A stretch of 64,000 nt of DNA, taken from the NCBI GenBank assembly GCA_000155695.1, contig DS990592.1:1388556-1452555 (forward strand), read 5' to 3'. This document shows positions 25,904-35,203 of the stretch, in pieces (position 1 is the stretch's first letter; every line of letters begins with the position of its first letter). The stretch is from Verrucomicrobiia bacterium DG1235 (GTDB lineage: Bacteria; Verrucomicrobiota; Verrucomicrobiia; Opitutales; Opitutaceae). The notes beneath the pieces are model-generated. The model saw only the letters and a list, made by a program, of their open reading frames with translations. It ran no database searches and had not been told where the DNA came from. The position numbers and the translations under genes are program-made.

Positions 25904-27052
25904 CTAGGGCATATTGCGCCCAACAAGCTCGCAGAGCGATTCCTCGAAACTGCCTACCACCGACTCCCAGCTAATCCCTTCCGCCGTCTCGCGGGCAGCC
26001 TTTCGAATACGAGTCAACTCCTCGTCGCCCAGCTCCTCCAAGCTCAAGACCTGTTTAATGAAATCCTCGCCATCGCCAAATCGGGCCAGCTGACCATTCA
26101 CTCCCGATTCTATGTATTGCCGCCCCGCCGCGTAGTCAAAAGTGCACACCGCCAAGCCGGACGCCATCGCCTCCGTCACTACATTGCCAAAAGTTTCCGT
26201 TTCGCTCGCGAAGAGAAACAAGTCGCCCGACGCGTAATGCCGCGCCAAATCCTCCCCCTTCTGCATACCCGCGTAATAGACATCTGGATACTTCCGCTTG
26301 AGCCGCTCCAGCTCCGGACCGTCCCCGACCAAGACCAGCCGATCAGCCGGATTACGTTCCCTTAGCGAACGATAAGCCCGCATTACCAAGTCGATATTCT
26401 TCTCCTTCGCGATTCGGCCAACATATATGACCGCTCGCCCTCCATCCGGAATATTCCAGCTACCACGAAGCTCCAAATCCCGCTTCTTCGGACAAAAAAG
26501 CGCCGTATCCACACCGCGAGACAATACCCCCGTATTGCGATAACCTTCGGCAGCTAGCTCGTCAGCCATCTGTTGCGTCGGAGCCAAAGTACAGCCGCAG
26601 AAATTATGAATCATCCGCAGGTAGGCGGACATTCCTCGCTGAAAAAAGCCAACGCGATAATGGTCGCTATACTGGTCGAAATTCGTGTGAAACGTCGAGG
26701 ATACAGGAATCTCCAAGAGCTTGGCCGCAATCAAAGCCGCCACGCCGAGCGGACCCTCCGTAGCGATATGCACCACGTCGGGACGCTTCGCCTTCCACAT
26801 GCGATGCAGGCTAAACCCAGCTGGCTCCCCCATGCGAAGGCTGGAATAGCCCGGCAAAGGCACTCCCGCCACTACAAACTCCTCAAACGGCTTAGCGGGT
26901 GAAACGGCGTCCACCTCCTCGTGCTCCTGCACCGGACGCGTCACCTGCAGCTCCCATCCCCGAGCTACAAGCCCCGAACACAGGCGTCCCAAAGTCATGG
27001 ATACGCCATTGACCTCAGGAGGAAAAGTCTCCGTTACCAGAGCGAGTCTCAC
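25904..27052 (-). CDS. Glycosyltransferase family 4 (MgtA/SQDX-like)
   Basis: A 382-residue GT-B enzyme. The N-terminus MRLALVTETFPPEVNGVSMT and the region FHTNFDQYSDHY are typical of GDP-mannose-dependent alpha-mannosyltransferases and lipid glycosyltransferases of the MgtA/SQDX branch. The donor site includes VYVGRIAKEKN, LVGDGPE and the E-x7-E motif in SETETFGNVVTEAMASGLAV. Situated 49 bases before a lipid kinase gene and 17 after an FKBP gene, it may glycosylate diacylglycerol or a phosphoinositide. The exact sugar and acceptor cannot be read from sequence. Confidence 0.86.
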   Translation of the reverse strand: MRLALVTETFPPEVNGVSMTLGRLCSGLVARGWELQVTRPVQEHEEVDAVSPAKPFEEFVVAGVPLPGYSSLRMGEPAGFSLHRMWKAKRPDVVHIATEGPLGVAALIAAKLLEIPVSSTFHTNFDQYSDHYRVGFFQRGMSAYLRMIHNFCGCTLAPTQQMADELAAEGYRNTGVLSRGVDTALFCPKKRDLELRGSWNIPDGGRAVIYVGRIAKEKNIDLVMRAYRSLRERNPADRLVLVGDGPELERLKRKYPDVYYAGMQKGEDLARHYASGDLFLFASETETFGNVVTEAMASGLAVCTFDYAAGRQYIESGVNGQLARFGDGEDFIKQVLSLEELGDEELTRIRKAARETAEGISWESVVGSFEESLCELVGRNMP

Positions 27053-27069
27053 ACTACTATTAAATGAGC

Positions 27070-27849
27070 CTATTCGACGAAGTCTTCTTCAGACGGCTCG
27101 AAGACATTCACTCCCTCAGCAGCCGGATCTTCTGGAAGACCGACTTTCAAGAGCTCGATCTCGAAAACCAATGTCGAAGCAGGAGGCACGCCAGGTCGCC
27201 CTTCGTCGCCGTACCCAAGTTTCGACGGCACGAAGAGTTTGATCTTTCCACCCTCTCCAATCAACGGGATTCCCTGCGTCCAACCATCAATCACTTCCCG
27301 CAGTTTTAAAGCCGCTGGTCCCTTGTCTTCAGTCGAATCGAATACCGTATTGTCCAGAAAACGCCCCTCGTAACGCACCACTACCGTGTCGGACGCATCA
27401 GGGCGCACATCACTTCCTGCTTCCAGAATCTGATAAAACAGGCCAGTTCCCAAAGACTGCACGTCTGGCAGGCCGAAAAGCGTGTCGAAGAACTCCTCTT
27501 CCTTCCGGCGATTCTCCACCAGCTGGCGACTACGAATAGTCACTTCACGCTTCGCGAAATACTCCTGCATAGCAAACTGCGAATCCCGCAAATTTGTTGG
27601 AGCCTCCTCGCCTTCTACATGACTAAGCAGCCCCGCCGAAATCCAGTCCATCTCAGTCCGATTCAGCTCCAAATCCTTTAAATTGAAACGCTCCGCAAGC
27701 AGCCAACCCCAAGACCGAAGCAGCTCCTCATCTGTGTATTTCGGCTCCTCAGCCCCCATCTCCTCGGGCAAATCAATCATGTCCGCGAGCTGTCCGAAAC
27801 TGGACAAAGTTACCGCAAACACTGTGGCGAAAGCTAAAAGTTTTTTCAT
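27070..27849 (-). CDS. Periplasmic FKBP-type peptidyl-prolyl isomerase
   Basis: A 259-residue folding catalyst exported by a signal peptide (MKKLLAFATVFAVTLSSFGQ). An N-terminal helical FKBP_N-type dimerisation segment (residues ~40-140) is followed by the FKBP domain: DTVVVRYEGRFLDNTVFDST, IDGWTQGIPLIGEGGKIKLF and LGYGDEGRPGVPPASTLVFE. Active-site aromatics and the Tyr/Asp pair are present. Layout resembles FkpA/Mip proteins. It ends with an acidic tail (EPSEEDFVE). It heads a minus-strand run with the GT4 and lipid kinase genes and is divergent from the DCD-LOG fusion. Confidence 0.93.
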   Translation of the reverse strand: MKKLLAFATVFAVTLSSFGQLADMIDLPEEMGAEEPKYTDEELLRSWGWLLAERFNLKDLELNRTEMDWISAGLLSHVEGEEAPTNLRDSQFAMQEYFAKREVTIRSRQLVENRRKEEEFFDTLFGLPDVQSLGTGLFYQILEAGSDVRPDASDTVVVRYEGRFLDNTVFDSTEDKGPAALKLREVIDGWTQGIPLIGEGGKIKLFVPSKLGYGDEGRPGVPPASTLVFEIELLKVGLPEDPAAEGVNVFEPSEEDFVE

Positions 27850-27977
27850 AAGAGACTAGGCATCAATTGATTAAGCCCAAACATTTGCAAAGGATAGTCA
27901 GGGCAATGCTTGCCAGTCCTAGCGAATTGCCTTCTCTTGTAAATCTCCAAAATCCCAAGCACACCAACTCCAAGCAT

Positions 27978-29894
27978 ATGAACGACGAATCCTTCTGGAT
28001 TAGCGACGACGGACTTATCTCCTCGATCAAGAACCACTCGAGCTCGACCACCATCGATCTCACCGTAACCTTCAAGCTGAGAACCCCGCAGGAAATCGCC
28101 TTCGTCTCCGAACGACTCGACAAGATTCAATTCACCGAGCGAAGCTCTCTCGCCCGTATCGGCATAGAAATCTACTCGCCCCGCCCCGCCCGCATCAATC
28201 GCGACCGCCTCATCCTCGATTGCGAAGCCTTCGTCTACGATACCAATTTCCCCTGCGCCCCCTTCGCCGACAAGCTCCTTCAGACAGGCATAGCCGTTGG
28301 CCGCGTCTTCTACGCCCCGGAAAGCCAAAAGCTCACCGCCGACGAGATTTGGCAAGCCCTCCAGGAAAATCGTATCAAACTGCCAAATACAACCTCCATC
28401 GACCGCTTCGGTCGCGTCTTCCTCACCCCGCACAAAGTCCAGTACAATCTTCCCAATACCGTAACCGAGCTCGACCATCTCCGACTCGTTAAAGGCCTTT
28501 TACCGCGGTCCTTCCTCGACAAGGTACAGCGGCGCGAAGACCTACAAGTCGTCTCCATCGAGCCCCAGTCCGGCATCCTCACCAGCTGCTCCATGTACTT
28601 GAAGGAGCACTACGTCGTCCTCAACCGAGGCGAAGGCAACTTCGGCCTGCACTCCGGCGCCGTCCTGCTAGACCCCATAAAAACCTTCGGCTCCGGCATC
28701 ATCCTGGAAATCTACAACCGCAGTGATCAACCGGTCATCAATCCAGTCGTATCCATCGAGGTCTACCGCGCCCCCCATTTCGACGAAGACCGCATCGCCG
28801 AAAAGCGAGACCAGCGCATGGTCTTCTTCTCAAACCTCGACAAGGTCTACCGCCAGCTAGACAATAAGCCCAAGCAACACTTCGAGCGACTCAAAGCTGC
28901 CACCGATATTTCGCTCCGTGGCCAAAGCGCGAAGACGGACAACCAAAGCATCCTCATCCGCTCCGAAAACTCCATCAAAGACGAGATCGCCCGCGTAGCC
29001 CGAAACGGTAACTTCGGCTACCGCACCGTGAGCCACGCCCTGCGCAAAGGAGACCAGGAGGCCGACACCCTCGTGCTCGACTACTTTCCGAGTCTCACCG
29101 AACACATAGAAATCCTCGCAAACATCCGTCGCCTCAAGCTTAAGAACCTCGTCTTCCGCAAGGCAACCCCCATGCAGGAGTTCTTCCTCACCAACGAGGC
29201 GCACAGCCACCTCGAAACCTACCACCAGATGGGCCTCTCCGTCTACTGGCACGTCCCCTCGCTCAACGACCTCTACGTCCACACCTACAAGCACGACCAC
29301 GGATTCTTCATCCGTGAAGAAGAAGTCGACCGCTTCCTCGCCTGCACCATTCTCGCCTTCTACGGATCGGCTCTCGAGATGGACGCCGAACAGGAGCGAA
29401 AGATCAGCGAGCTCGTCGTCCGCATGACGGACTTTTTCGGCAACAACGTCGGCATCCTCACCGGAGGCGGAGAAGGTGTCATGGGCCTCGCCAACGACGT
29501 CGCCGCCAAGCGCGGCTGTCTCACCGGAGCCGCCTTCCTCGAACTCGAAGCCCAACCACCAAAAGTCGGTGTCAATTTTTTCAATACATTCCAGGAGACC
29601 AATCGCCACAACCGACAAAAGTGGTTCCAAGTCGCCGACTTCTGTATCTTCAACCTCGGAGGAGCTGGAACCATGGAGGAAATCGGCATCGAGCTCTGCA
29701 ACATGAAGCTCGGCATCCGACCCCGCGTCCCCTACGTCTTCTACCATGACGAATTCTGGTCCGACCTCGAAAACCAGTTCAAGAAACTCGTCGCCGACGG
29801 ACGCATGCCCGCCTGGATGAACGACCAGCTCCTCTTCTCCGGAAACCCGGACGACATCATCAGCTTCTACCGCAAAAGCCTGCAGATCCTGTAA
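27978..29894 (+). CDS. Fusion of tandem dCTP-deaminase-like region and LOG-family nucleotide phosphoribohydrolase
   Basis: A 638-residue protein. The C-terminal third is a LOG-family Rossmann domain: ILTGGGEGVMG near residue 495 and LGGAGTMEEI near 560, equivalent to the PGGxGTxxE motif of enzymes that release a base from nucleoside monophosphates. The N-terminal ~330 residues show two dCTP-deaminase/dUTPase-like halves: RSSLARIG at residues 55-62 followed by FPCAPFADKL...GRVFYAPESQKLTADE, then NFGLHSGAVLLDP and GIILEIYNRSDQPV (about 222-262). This resembles the double-length DCD family, an assignment made by eye. I start at 27978 (MNDESFWISDDG); the 37 upstream residues look non-coding. A nucleotide-salvage or sanitising role is inferred. 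Confidence 0.68.
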   Translation: MNDESFWISDDGLISSIKNHSSSTTIDLTVTFKLRTPQEIAFVSERLDKIQFTERSSLARIGIEIYSPRPARINRDRLILDCEAFVYDTNFPCAPFADKLLQTGIAVGRVFYAPESQKLTADEIWQALQENRIKLPNTTSIDRFGRVFLTPHKVQYNLPNTVTELDHLRLVKGLLPRSFLDKVQRREDLQVVSIEPQSGILTSCSMYLKEHYVVLNRGEGNFGLHSGAVLLDPIKTFGSGIILEIYNRSDQPVINPVVSIEVYRAPHFDEDRIAEKRDQRMVFFSNLDKVYRQLDNKPKQHFERLKAATDISLRGQSAKTDNQSILIRSENSIKDEIARVARNGNFGYRTVSHALRKGDQEADTLVLDYFPSLTEHIEILANIRRLKLKNLVFRKATPMQEFFLTNEAHSHLETYHQMGLSVYWHVPSLNDLYVHTYKHDHGFFIREEEVDRFLACTILAFYGSALEMDAEQERKISELVVRMTDFFGNNVGILTGGGEGVMGLANDVAAKRGCLTGAAFLELEAQPPKVGVNFFNTFQETNRHNRQKWFQVADFCIFNLGGAGTMEEIGIELCNMKLGIRPRVPYVFYHDEFWSDLENQFKKLVADGRMPAWMNDQLLFSGNPDDIISFYRKSLQIL

Positions 29895-29929
29895 TCCGCA
29901 GGCGGAGCTACCGCCCGCGTCCCTTCAGC

Positions 29930-32900
29930 TTACTCCTCTTCCTCCTCACTCTCCTTGTCTCCATTCGTTCGATACACCTCATCCGGCAGAGCTCCCGGAG
30001 CGATCACATCGGCCGCGTGCACGTCGAGCTGGTGCTGGCCTAGATTTCCGTAGCGATGGTAGCAATGCGTCACGCACTGCTCGCGGAAGTAAAGCAACAA
30101 CTCCAAACGGGCATCTATCAAAGGCGGGCTTGCGGCGACATAGATGCCCCGCTTTGCGGCTGCCTCCCAAAGCTCGTCTGAAACCGGTCCCGGACTCGCG
30201 AAGCGAATGCGCTCGTATTCCGACATCCTAGAGCAAAGTTCGCCCTGCTCCTCTACTACGAACTCCGCCAGCAAGTCCGGTGCGTGCATTCGCAGCCAAT
30301 CCCGCAATTCTTCCGACACCACCGACGAAACGCTAATCGTCAGCTCCGTTTTCGAAACATAGGCGTTAAACAACCTAGAGAAGACACTGAAAGGGGAATC
30401 CGAAGCTTCGATCCTTACCGCCATGTCATGGATTTTCAAATACCGGCTTTGGTTCGTTTCACCTCTGACCTTGAAATAGTCCTCGATCTTGCTGAACACG
30501 TTTTCGTACTCATAAAGCGAGCTTTCAAAGGCAGCCCGCATTCGCGCCGCCTCCGCCTCCTCGATCTCTTCCGGGAAACTCTCGATCATGAACCCGAATC
30601 GCGTGAGCAGCGGATCGTTGGGACGTCGATCACGCGGTAAGCCATTCTCCACCGCGTCACAAAACTCGAGCGGATAGTTCCAGCCACCCACCTTTACGCC
30701 AGGTCCAATCGCCGACTTCGCCATTCCGCCAAAAGGCTGGCGAAGCACGATCGCGCCAGTCGTCCCGCGGTTTATGTACAAGTTACCCGCCCGGATCTCC
30801 TCTCGCCATTTAGCAATCTCCCTCTCATCCAAAGAATGGATACCGGAAGTCAAACCATAGTCCGTCTCGTTGACCAGCCGTATCGCCTCTTCAAGCGTAT
30901 CGTAGCGCATGACACCGATCACCGGACCAAACAATTCCTTGCGATAGCAAAAGGACGACTGCGTCACATTCCATAGGATACCTGGCGTCACCATATGAGG
31001 ATCCGATTCCGAAACCTCCGGCTTGAGGACCCATTCTTCTCCCTCACCGATGGTATCAATCACCTTCTTGAGCGGGCCACCCAAGGGATTAGCCAGTGGA
31101 CCAAACTTGCTTTTGAACTCCCAAGCATAGCCAACCGGCAGGCTCTTCGCCGCATCCACCAACGCCGCGCGAAACGACTTATCCTCAAAAAGAGAACGCT
31201 GCAGGAGCACCAAAGAAGTGGCGGAACACTTCTGGCCTGAGTTTCCGAACGCCGACTGAATGACATCCGCTATCGCCTTGTCACGGTCAGCCATGGACGA
31301 AATAATCATCGCGTTCTTCCCGCCCGTCTCCGCATACAGCGGAAGCTGAGAACGCTTCTGCAGCATCTTCAATGCGGTTCGCGTGCTGCCCGTGAAAATC
31401 ACAAACGCAGTTTTCGGATGTGCCGCGAGATGGCTGGCTTCCGGATCGTTGCGGCAAGGCAGAAACTGCAAGGCCTTGCGGGGCACCCCAGTCTTCCAAA
31501 GAGCCTGGCAAATGAGCCAACCGCAATAAGCGGCCTGCGGAGAGGGCTTCAAAATCGTGTTATTGCCCGCCGCGAGGGAAGCCAAGACACCTCCCGCTGG
31601 TATCGCTATGGGGAAATTCCATGGCGGAATAATCACGCCGACTCCCTTGCCCCTAAATTCCAAATTCTTACGCTCAACGAAGCCTTGCATTGCGAAGGGA
31701 TAAAATTCGGCGAAGTCTACGGCCTCCGAGACCTCTGTATCCGTTTCGCCAAACAACTTCCCAACCTCCGCTGCGGCAACTCCGATCAAATCGCCGCGGG
31801 CCTGCCTCAGTTCCTGGGCGGCAGCGCTCAAAACCTCATGTCTTTGGGCGAGCGTCATCTCGGCCCAACCACTTTCATCACCAGCCGCGATCTCCATCGC
31901 CCGATCAATATCTTCTATTCGGGCCAATGCATAACGGGCTATCGGGATCTGTTTTTCATGTTGGGAGTGGTCAATAATTCCCGCCGTATCCAAATTTTCG
32001 TACAGAAACTCTTCGCCAACAGATATAGGAATCTCAACCACCCTCCCGTCCGGCTTGGCTTTCCACTTTTCGCGGATCATTCCTGCCCACTCTCGATTAG
32101 CCGCCAAGGTCCAGTCCGTATCGGGCTCATCCTTGAAGCGATCATTCCCAAAGGTCGTCTGCAAAGCCGAGCTTTTCTCATTGAGACGATTCTGCGTTCG
32201 AAAGGCTTCGCTCTTGAGTCGATCAATCCGACCAAACGAAAAGCGAAATTGGTTCGCCAAAAAGGTCCAATCCTCGTCGCCAGGTTCGAGATTAAAACTA
32301 TGAGTCAGGAAATTCTGCGGACTCGTGTTCTCGTCAAGCCGCCTCACGTAGTAAGCGATCGCATGCGTAAAATGCTCCTTGGTGGCCACCGGAGCGTAGA
32401 GCAAAATCGGCAATCCGTCATTGCTCAAAGCCTTCACCGTCGCGTCAGCCATGCCTTCCAACATCTCAAAGACCATGTACTTCTCAGAATTCAAATCCCG
32501 AGCGAGCAGGTGGGCGTGAGCAAGCTCGAACAAGTTGTGCGAAGCGATTCCGAGCTCCACACAGCGGGCGTTCTCCGGCTTCAGAGCATAGCGAAGAATT
32601 CGCTTGTAGTTCGCGTCTGTATCCAACTTTTCATGATAAGGAGCTTGCGGCCAGCCACGCATCGACGACTCCGTTTGCTCCATGTCCATATTCGCGCCTT
32701 TCACTATGCGCAATTTGATAGGGGCTCCTCCACCGGCCACGCGGGCCTTGGCCCAATCTGTCAACTTTCGGTGCCAATGGTAGGAATCGGGCAAATAAGC
32801 CTGCAGCACGATGCCAGCCTTCAGCCCCTTGAACTCTGGCTTGTCCAAGCTCCTTTGAAAAGCCTCAACGGTTAGTGCAAGATCCCGATACTCCTCCATA

Positions 32901-33586
32901 TCAAGATTGATGAACTTGGCCTGCATCTCACCAGATTCTCCCTCAAAACGACACCTTTGAGCGCAGACAAAAAGTTCGCTCAGACGGCTCACCAGCTCCG
33001 CAACTGTATCCTCAAAAGCTAGTGGAGCTATCTGGGAATAGATGGTGGAAATCTTGATCGAGAGGTAGTTAACCGAATCCGATTCCAGCGCGTCTTTGTA
33101 AATCTGCATACGCTTGGCAGCCTCGTCCTCTCCCAGTAGCGCCTCGCCGATAATGTTCACGTTCGAGCCGATCTTCTCCTTTCTGCGACGACTCACATGC
33201 TTCGACAAGGCTTCCTCTTCCCCGTCCAAAATGACTCCCGATGTTTCCGACCGAATACGTCCCACGATAGCGGGTACGGACACGCTAGGCACTCGTTTGC
33301 CCACTTTGTTGAAGAGCTCGATCAAAAGCGATTCGAATGGATCGAATAGATCTACCTTCTTGTATTTACCGATCAGATACGCGATCTGGTCAGCAACTCG
33401 CTTCGAGTCGCGCGGACGAAAGCTCTGGTCGATCAGCTCCGTTAGGAAAACCTTGTTCACCGGATTCCTCACCATCTTCGCAACCTTTTCGTCAAATTCG
33501 ACCTGGCGCTTCGACTTCAGTCGGTTGCTTTCCCGCTGCCAGCGCTCGGCGAGCTCGACGCTTCGAGTTATAATTCCTTCCTCCAT
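29930..33586 (-). CDS. putA: Bifunctional proline dehydrogenase / L-glutamate gamma-semialdehyde dehydrogenase
   Basis: Two-step oxidation of proline to glutamate at the inner membrane. The 1,218-residue protein has a helical N-terminus, an FAD-binding PRODH barrel (LSIKISTIYSQIAP, AYLPDSYHWHRKL, VKGANMDME, ASHNLFELAHAH) up to about residue 470, and an ALDH domain with Glu753 in AETGGKN and Cys787 in NSGQKCSAT. About 200 further residues follow. There is no ribbon-helix-helix domain at the N-terminus, so this PutA is not an autorepressor. The ATG at 33586 sits 11 bases after GGAGG, which decides the start over the GTG at 33598. Divergent from purD. Confidence 0.94.
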   Translation of the reverse strand: MEEGIITRSVELAERWQRESNRLKSKRQVEFDEKVAKMVRNPVNKVFLTELIDQSFRPRDSKRVADQIAYLIGKYKKVDLFDPFESLLIELFNKVGKRVPSVSVPAIVGRIRSETSGVILDGEEEALSKHVSRRRKEKIGSNVNIIGEALLGEDEAAKRMQIYKDALESDSVNYLSIKISTIYSQIAPLAFEDTVAELVSRLSELFVCAQRCRFEGESGEMQAKFINLDMEEYRDLALTVEAFQRSLDKPEFKGLKAGIVLQAYLPDSYHWHRKLTDWAKARVAGGGAPIKLRIVKGANMDMEQTESSMRGWPQAPYHEKLDTDANYKRILRYALKPENARCVELGIASHNLFELAHAHLLARDLNSEKYMVFEMLEGMADATVKALSNDGLPILLYAPVATKEHFTHAIAYYVRRLDENTSPQNFLTHSFNLEPGDEDWTFLANQFRFSFGRIDRLKSEAFRTQNRLNEKSSALQTTFGNDRFKDEPDTDWTLAANREWAGMIREKWKAKPDGRVVEIPISVGEEFLYENLDTAGIIDHSQHEKQIPIARYALARIEDIDRAMEIAAGDESGWAEMTLAQRHEVLSAAAQELRQARGDLIGVAAAEVGKLFGETDTEVSEAVDFAEFYPFAMQGFVERKNLEFRGKGVGVIIPPWNFPIAIPAGGVLASLAAGNNTILKPSPQAAYCGWLICQALWKTGVPRKALQFLPCRNDPEASHLAAHPKTAFVIFTGSTRTALKMLQKRSQLPLYAETGGKNAMIISSMADRDKAIADVIQSAFGNSGQKCSATSLVLLQRSLFEDKSFRAALVDAAKSLPVGYAWEFKSKFGPLANPLGGPLKKVIDTIGEGEEWVLKPEVSESDPHMVTPGILWNVTQSSFCYRKELFGPVIGVMRYDTLEEAIRLVNETDYGLTSGIHSLDEREIAKWREEIRAGNLYINRGTTGAIVLRQPFGGMAKSAIGPGVKVGGWNYPLEFCDAVENGLPRDRRPNDPLLTRFGFMIESFPEEIEEAEAARMRAAFESSLYEYENVFSKIEDYFKVRGETNQSRYLKIHDMAVRIEASDSPFSVFSRLFNAYVSKTELTISVSSVVSEELRDWLRMHAPDLLAEFVVEEQGELCSRMSEYERIRFASPGPVSDELWEAAAKRGIYVAASPPLIDARLELLLYFREQCVTHCYHRYGNLGQHQLDVHAADVIAPGALPDEVYRTNGDKESEEEEE

Positions 33587-33810
33587 ATGATAAAGCACCT
33601 CCGAAATTCAGCTATTTTCAAAACCGCGTCTCCAAGACATCTGCCAGCGTAAGCCTTCGCTCATCCCTCGAGCCTGTCTGATCAGTGTGCTGAACCCTCA
33701 TCTCATGTCGCCTCGCCGGTCGAATCAAGTAGGAATCTGAAAAGTCTCTCGATCCACGCCCTGTCCAAAACAATTGACATCCCCGCGTCCTTCCCAAACT
33801 CAACATCCCC

Positions 33811-35103
33811 ATGTCTGAAAACTCTCCTCTCACTGCCCTCATCGTCGGATCCGGCGGACGCGAGCACGCCCTCGCCGACGCATGCGTAAAAAGCCCGCTC
33901 ATAGGTCGCACAATCGCCGCCCCGGGAAACCCTGGCATCGCCGCAGACAGCGAATGCTTCCCCATCGCAGCCGACGACATCCCCGGACTCGTCTCCCTGG
34001 CCGAGCAACAATCGGTCGACTTCGTCATCGTCGGCCCCGAAGTCCCCCTCACCCTCGGACTCGTCGACGCCCTCCAGAAAAAGGGAATGCTGGCCTACGG
34101 ACCGAAAGCCGACGGAGCCCGCCTCGAAGGCTCTAAAAACTTCACCAAGGAAGTCCTCCTTAAATACAACATCCCAACAGGAGCAGCCGCCAGCTTCACC
34201 GAATCTGCCGCCGCCATCGAATACCTCCAAACCGCCTCCATGCCCATCGTGCTCAAAGCCGATGGTCTTGCCGCAGGCAAAGGCGTCGTCATCGCCCAAG
34301 ACCTCGACGAAGCCACCAAGACCATTACAGATATGATCGACGGCGCCGCTTTCGGAGACGCCTCCAAGGAAGTGCTCATCGAAGAATGCCTCTTCGGCGA
34401 AGAAACCTCCATCCATGTCATTGTATCCGGAAAAGACTACGTCATCCTCCCGACCTCTCAAGACCATAAGCAAGCCTACGAAGGCGACGTCGGTCCAAAT
34501 ACCGGAGGCATGGGCGCCTACTCTCCAGCCGACCTCATCGACGACGAACTCATGGCCGCCATCGAACGCGACATCGTCAAGCCTTCCGTCGACGGCATCG
34601 CCGCCGAAGGAATCGACTTTCGCGGCACCCTCTTCATCGGCCTAATGATCACCAAAAAAGGCCCGCAAGTCCTCGAGTTTAACACCCGTTTCGGCGATCC
34701 GGAAACTCAAGTGCTACTCACGAGACTCGAAACCGACCCCGTCGAAATCATGCTCGCAGCCGCCCATGGCGAACTCGCAAAAATCGACGTTAAAGTGAAA
34801 TCTGAATACGCCATGACGGTCGTTCTCGCCAGCGGAGGCTATCCGGCATCCTATCCGAAAGGCGAAGTGATTACGCTGCCAGCATCCGTCGGCGAAAATG
34901 AAATCATATTCCACGCCGGCACAAAATTCGACGCCGATAAAAATGTCGTCACAAACGGTGGACGCGTACTCGGAGTCACCGCACTTGGCCCCGATCTCAA
35001 AACCGCCGCCGACAAGGCCTACGCCCTCTGCGATAAGATCGACTTCAAGTCAAAATACCTTCGCCGCGATATCGGCTTCAAAGAGCTGAACCGCCAGAAA
35101 TAG
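33811..35103 (+). CDS. purD: Phosphoribosylamine--glycine ligase (GAR synthetase)
   Basis: ATP-dependent joining of glycine to phosphoribosylamine, step two of purine synthesis. The 430 residues show the N-terminal VGSGGREHAL motif, APGNPGIA, the ATP-grasp core (VLKADGLAAGKGVVIA), the metal-binding FNTRFGDPETQ and a C-terminal B-domain ending with DIGFKELNRQK. Length is normal. A TTGACA at 33774-33779 precedes it, but no matching -10 is seen at the right distance. It stands alone, not in a purine operon; purA lies elsewhere in the window. Confidence 0.96.
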   Translation: MSENSPLTALIVGSGGREHALADACVKSPLIGRTIAAPGNPGIAADSECFPIAADDIPGLVSLAEQQSVDFVIVGPEVPLTLGLVDALQKKGMLAYGPKADGARLEGSKNFTKEVLLKYNIPTGAAASFTESAAAIEYLQTASMPIVLKADGLAAGKGVVIAQDLDEATKTITDMIDGAAFGDASKEVLIEECLFGEETSIHVIVSGKDYVILPTSQDHKQAYEGDVGPNTGGMGAYSPADLIDDELMAAIERDIVKPSVDGIAAEGIDFRGTLFIGLMITKKGPQVLEFNTRFGDPETQVLLTRLETDPVEIMLAAAHGELAKIDVKVKSEYAMTVVLASGGYPASYPKGEVITLPASVGENEIIFHAGTKFDADKNVVTNGGRVLGVTALGPDLKTAADKAYALCDKIDFKSKYLRRDIGFKELNRQK

Positions 35104-35182
35104 CTTCGCAACAAGGCGCCTCGGAACGCAAAATCGGACCTTCCAAGATTAGCGTTTCTACTTTACATCCATCCCATCATTA

Positions 35183-35202
35183 GCTACTTTTCAAAAAGTA
35201 GC
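35183..35202 (+). promoter_or_regulatory. 20-bp perfect palindrome abutting a start codon
   Basis: GCTACTTTT-ca-AAAAGTAGC, nine matched bases on each side of a two-base centre, ending one base before the ATG of the lipoprotein at 35204. It occupies the place of a ribosome-binding site, and no Shine-Dalgarno is present. It could be an operator on DNA or an RNA structure that limits ribosome access. Confidence 0.6.
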
Positions 35203-35203
35203 C

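Noticed and set aside
28857-29747. 296-residue minus-strand frame inside the DCD-LOG fusion
   Set aside because: Acidic Val/Glu/Gly-rich shadow without motifs.
29901-29915. GGCGG-agcta-CCGCC hairpin between the DCD-LOG gene and putA
   Set aside because: Only five pairs and no T tract on either strand, so terminator function is not supported.
31418-32875. 485-residue plus-strand frame inside putA
   Set aside because: Arg/Leu/Ser-rich shadow of putA with no recognisable motif; putA has complete catalytic motifs on the other strand.
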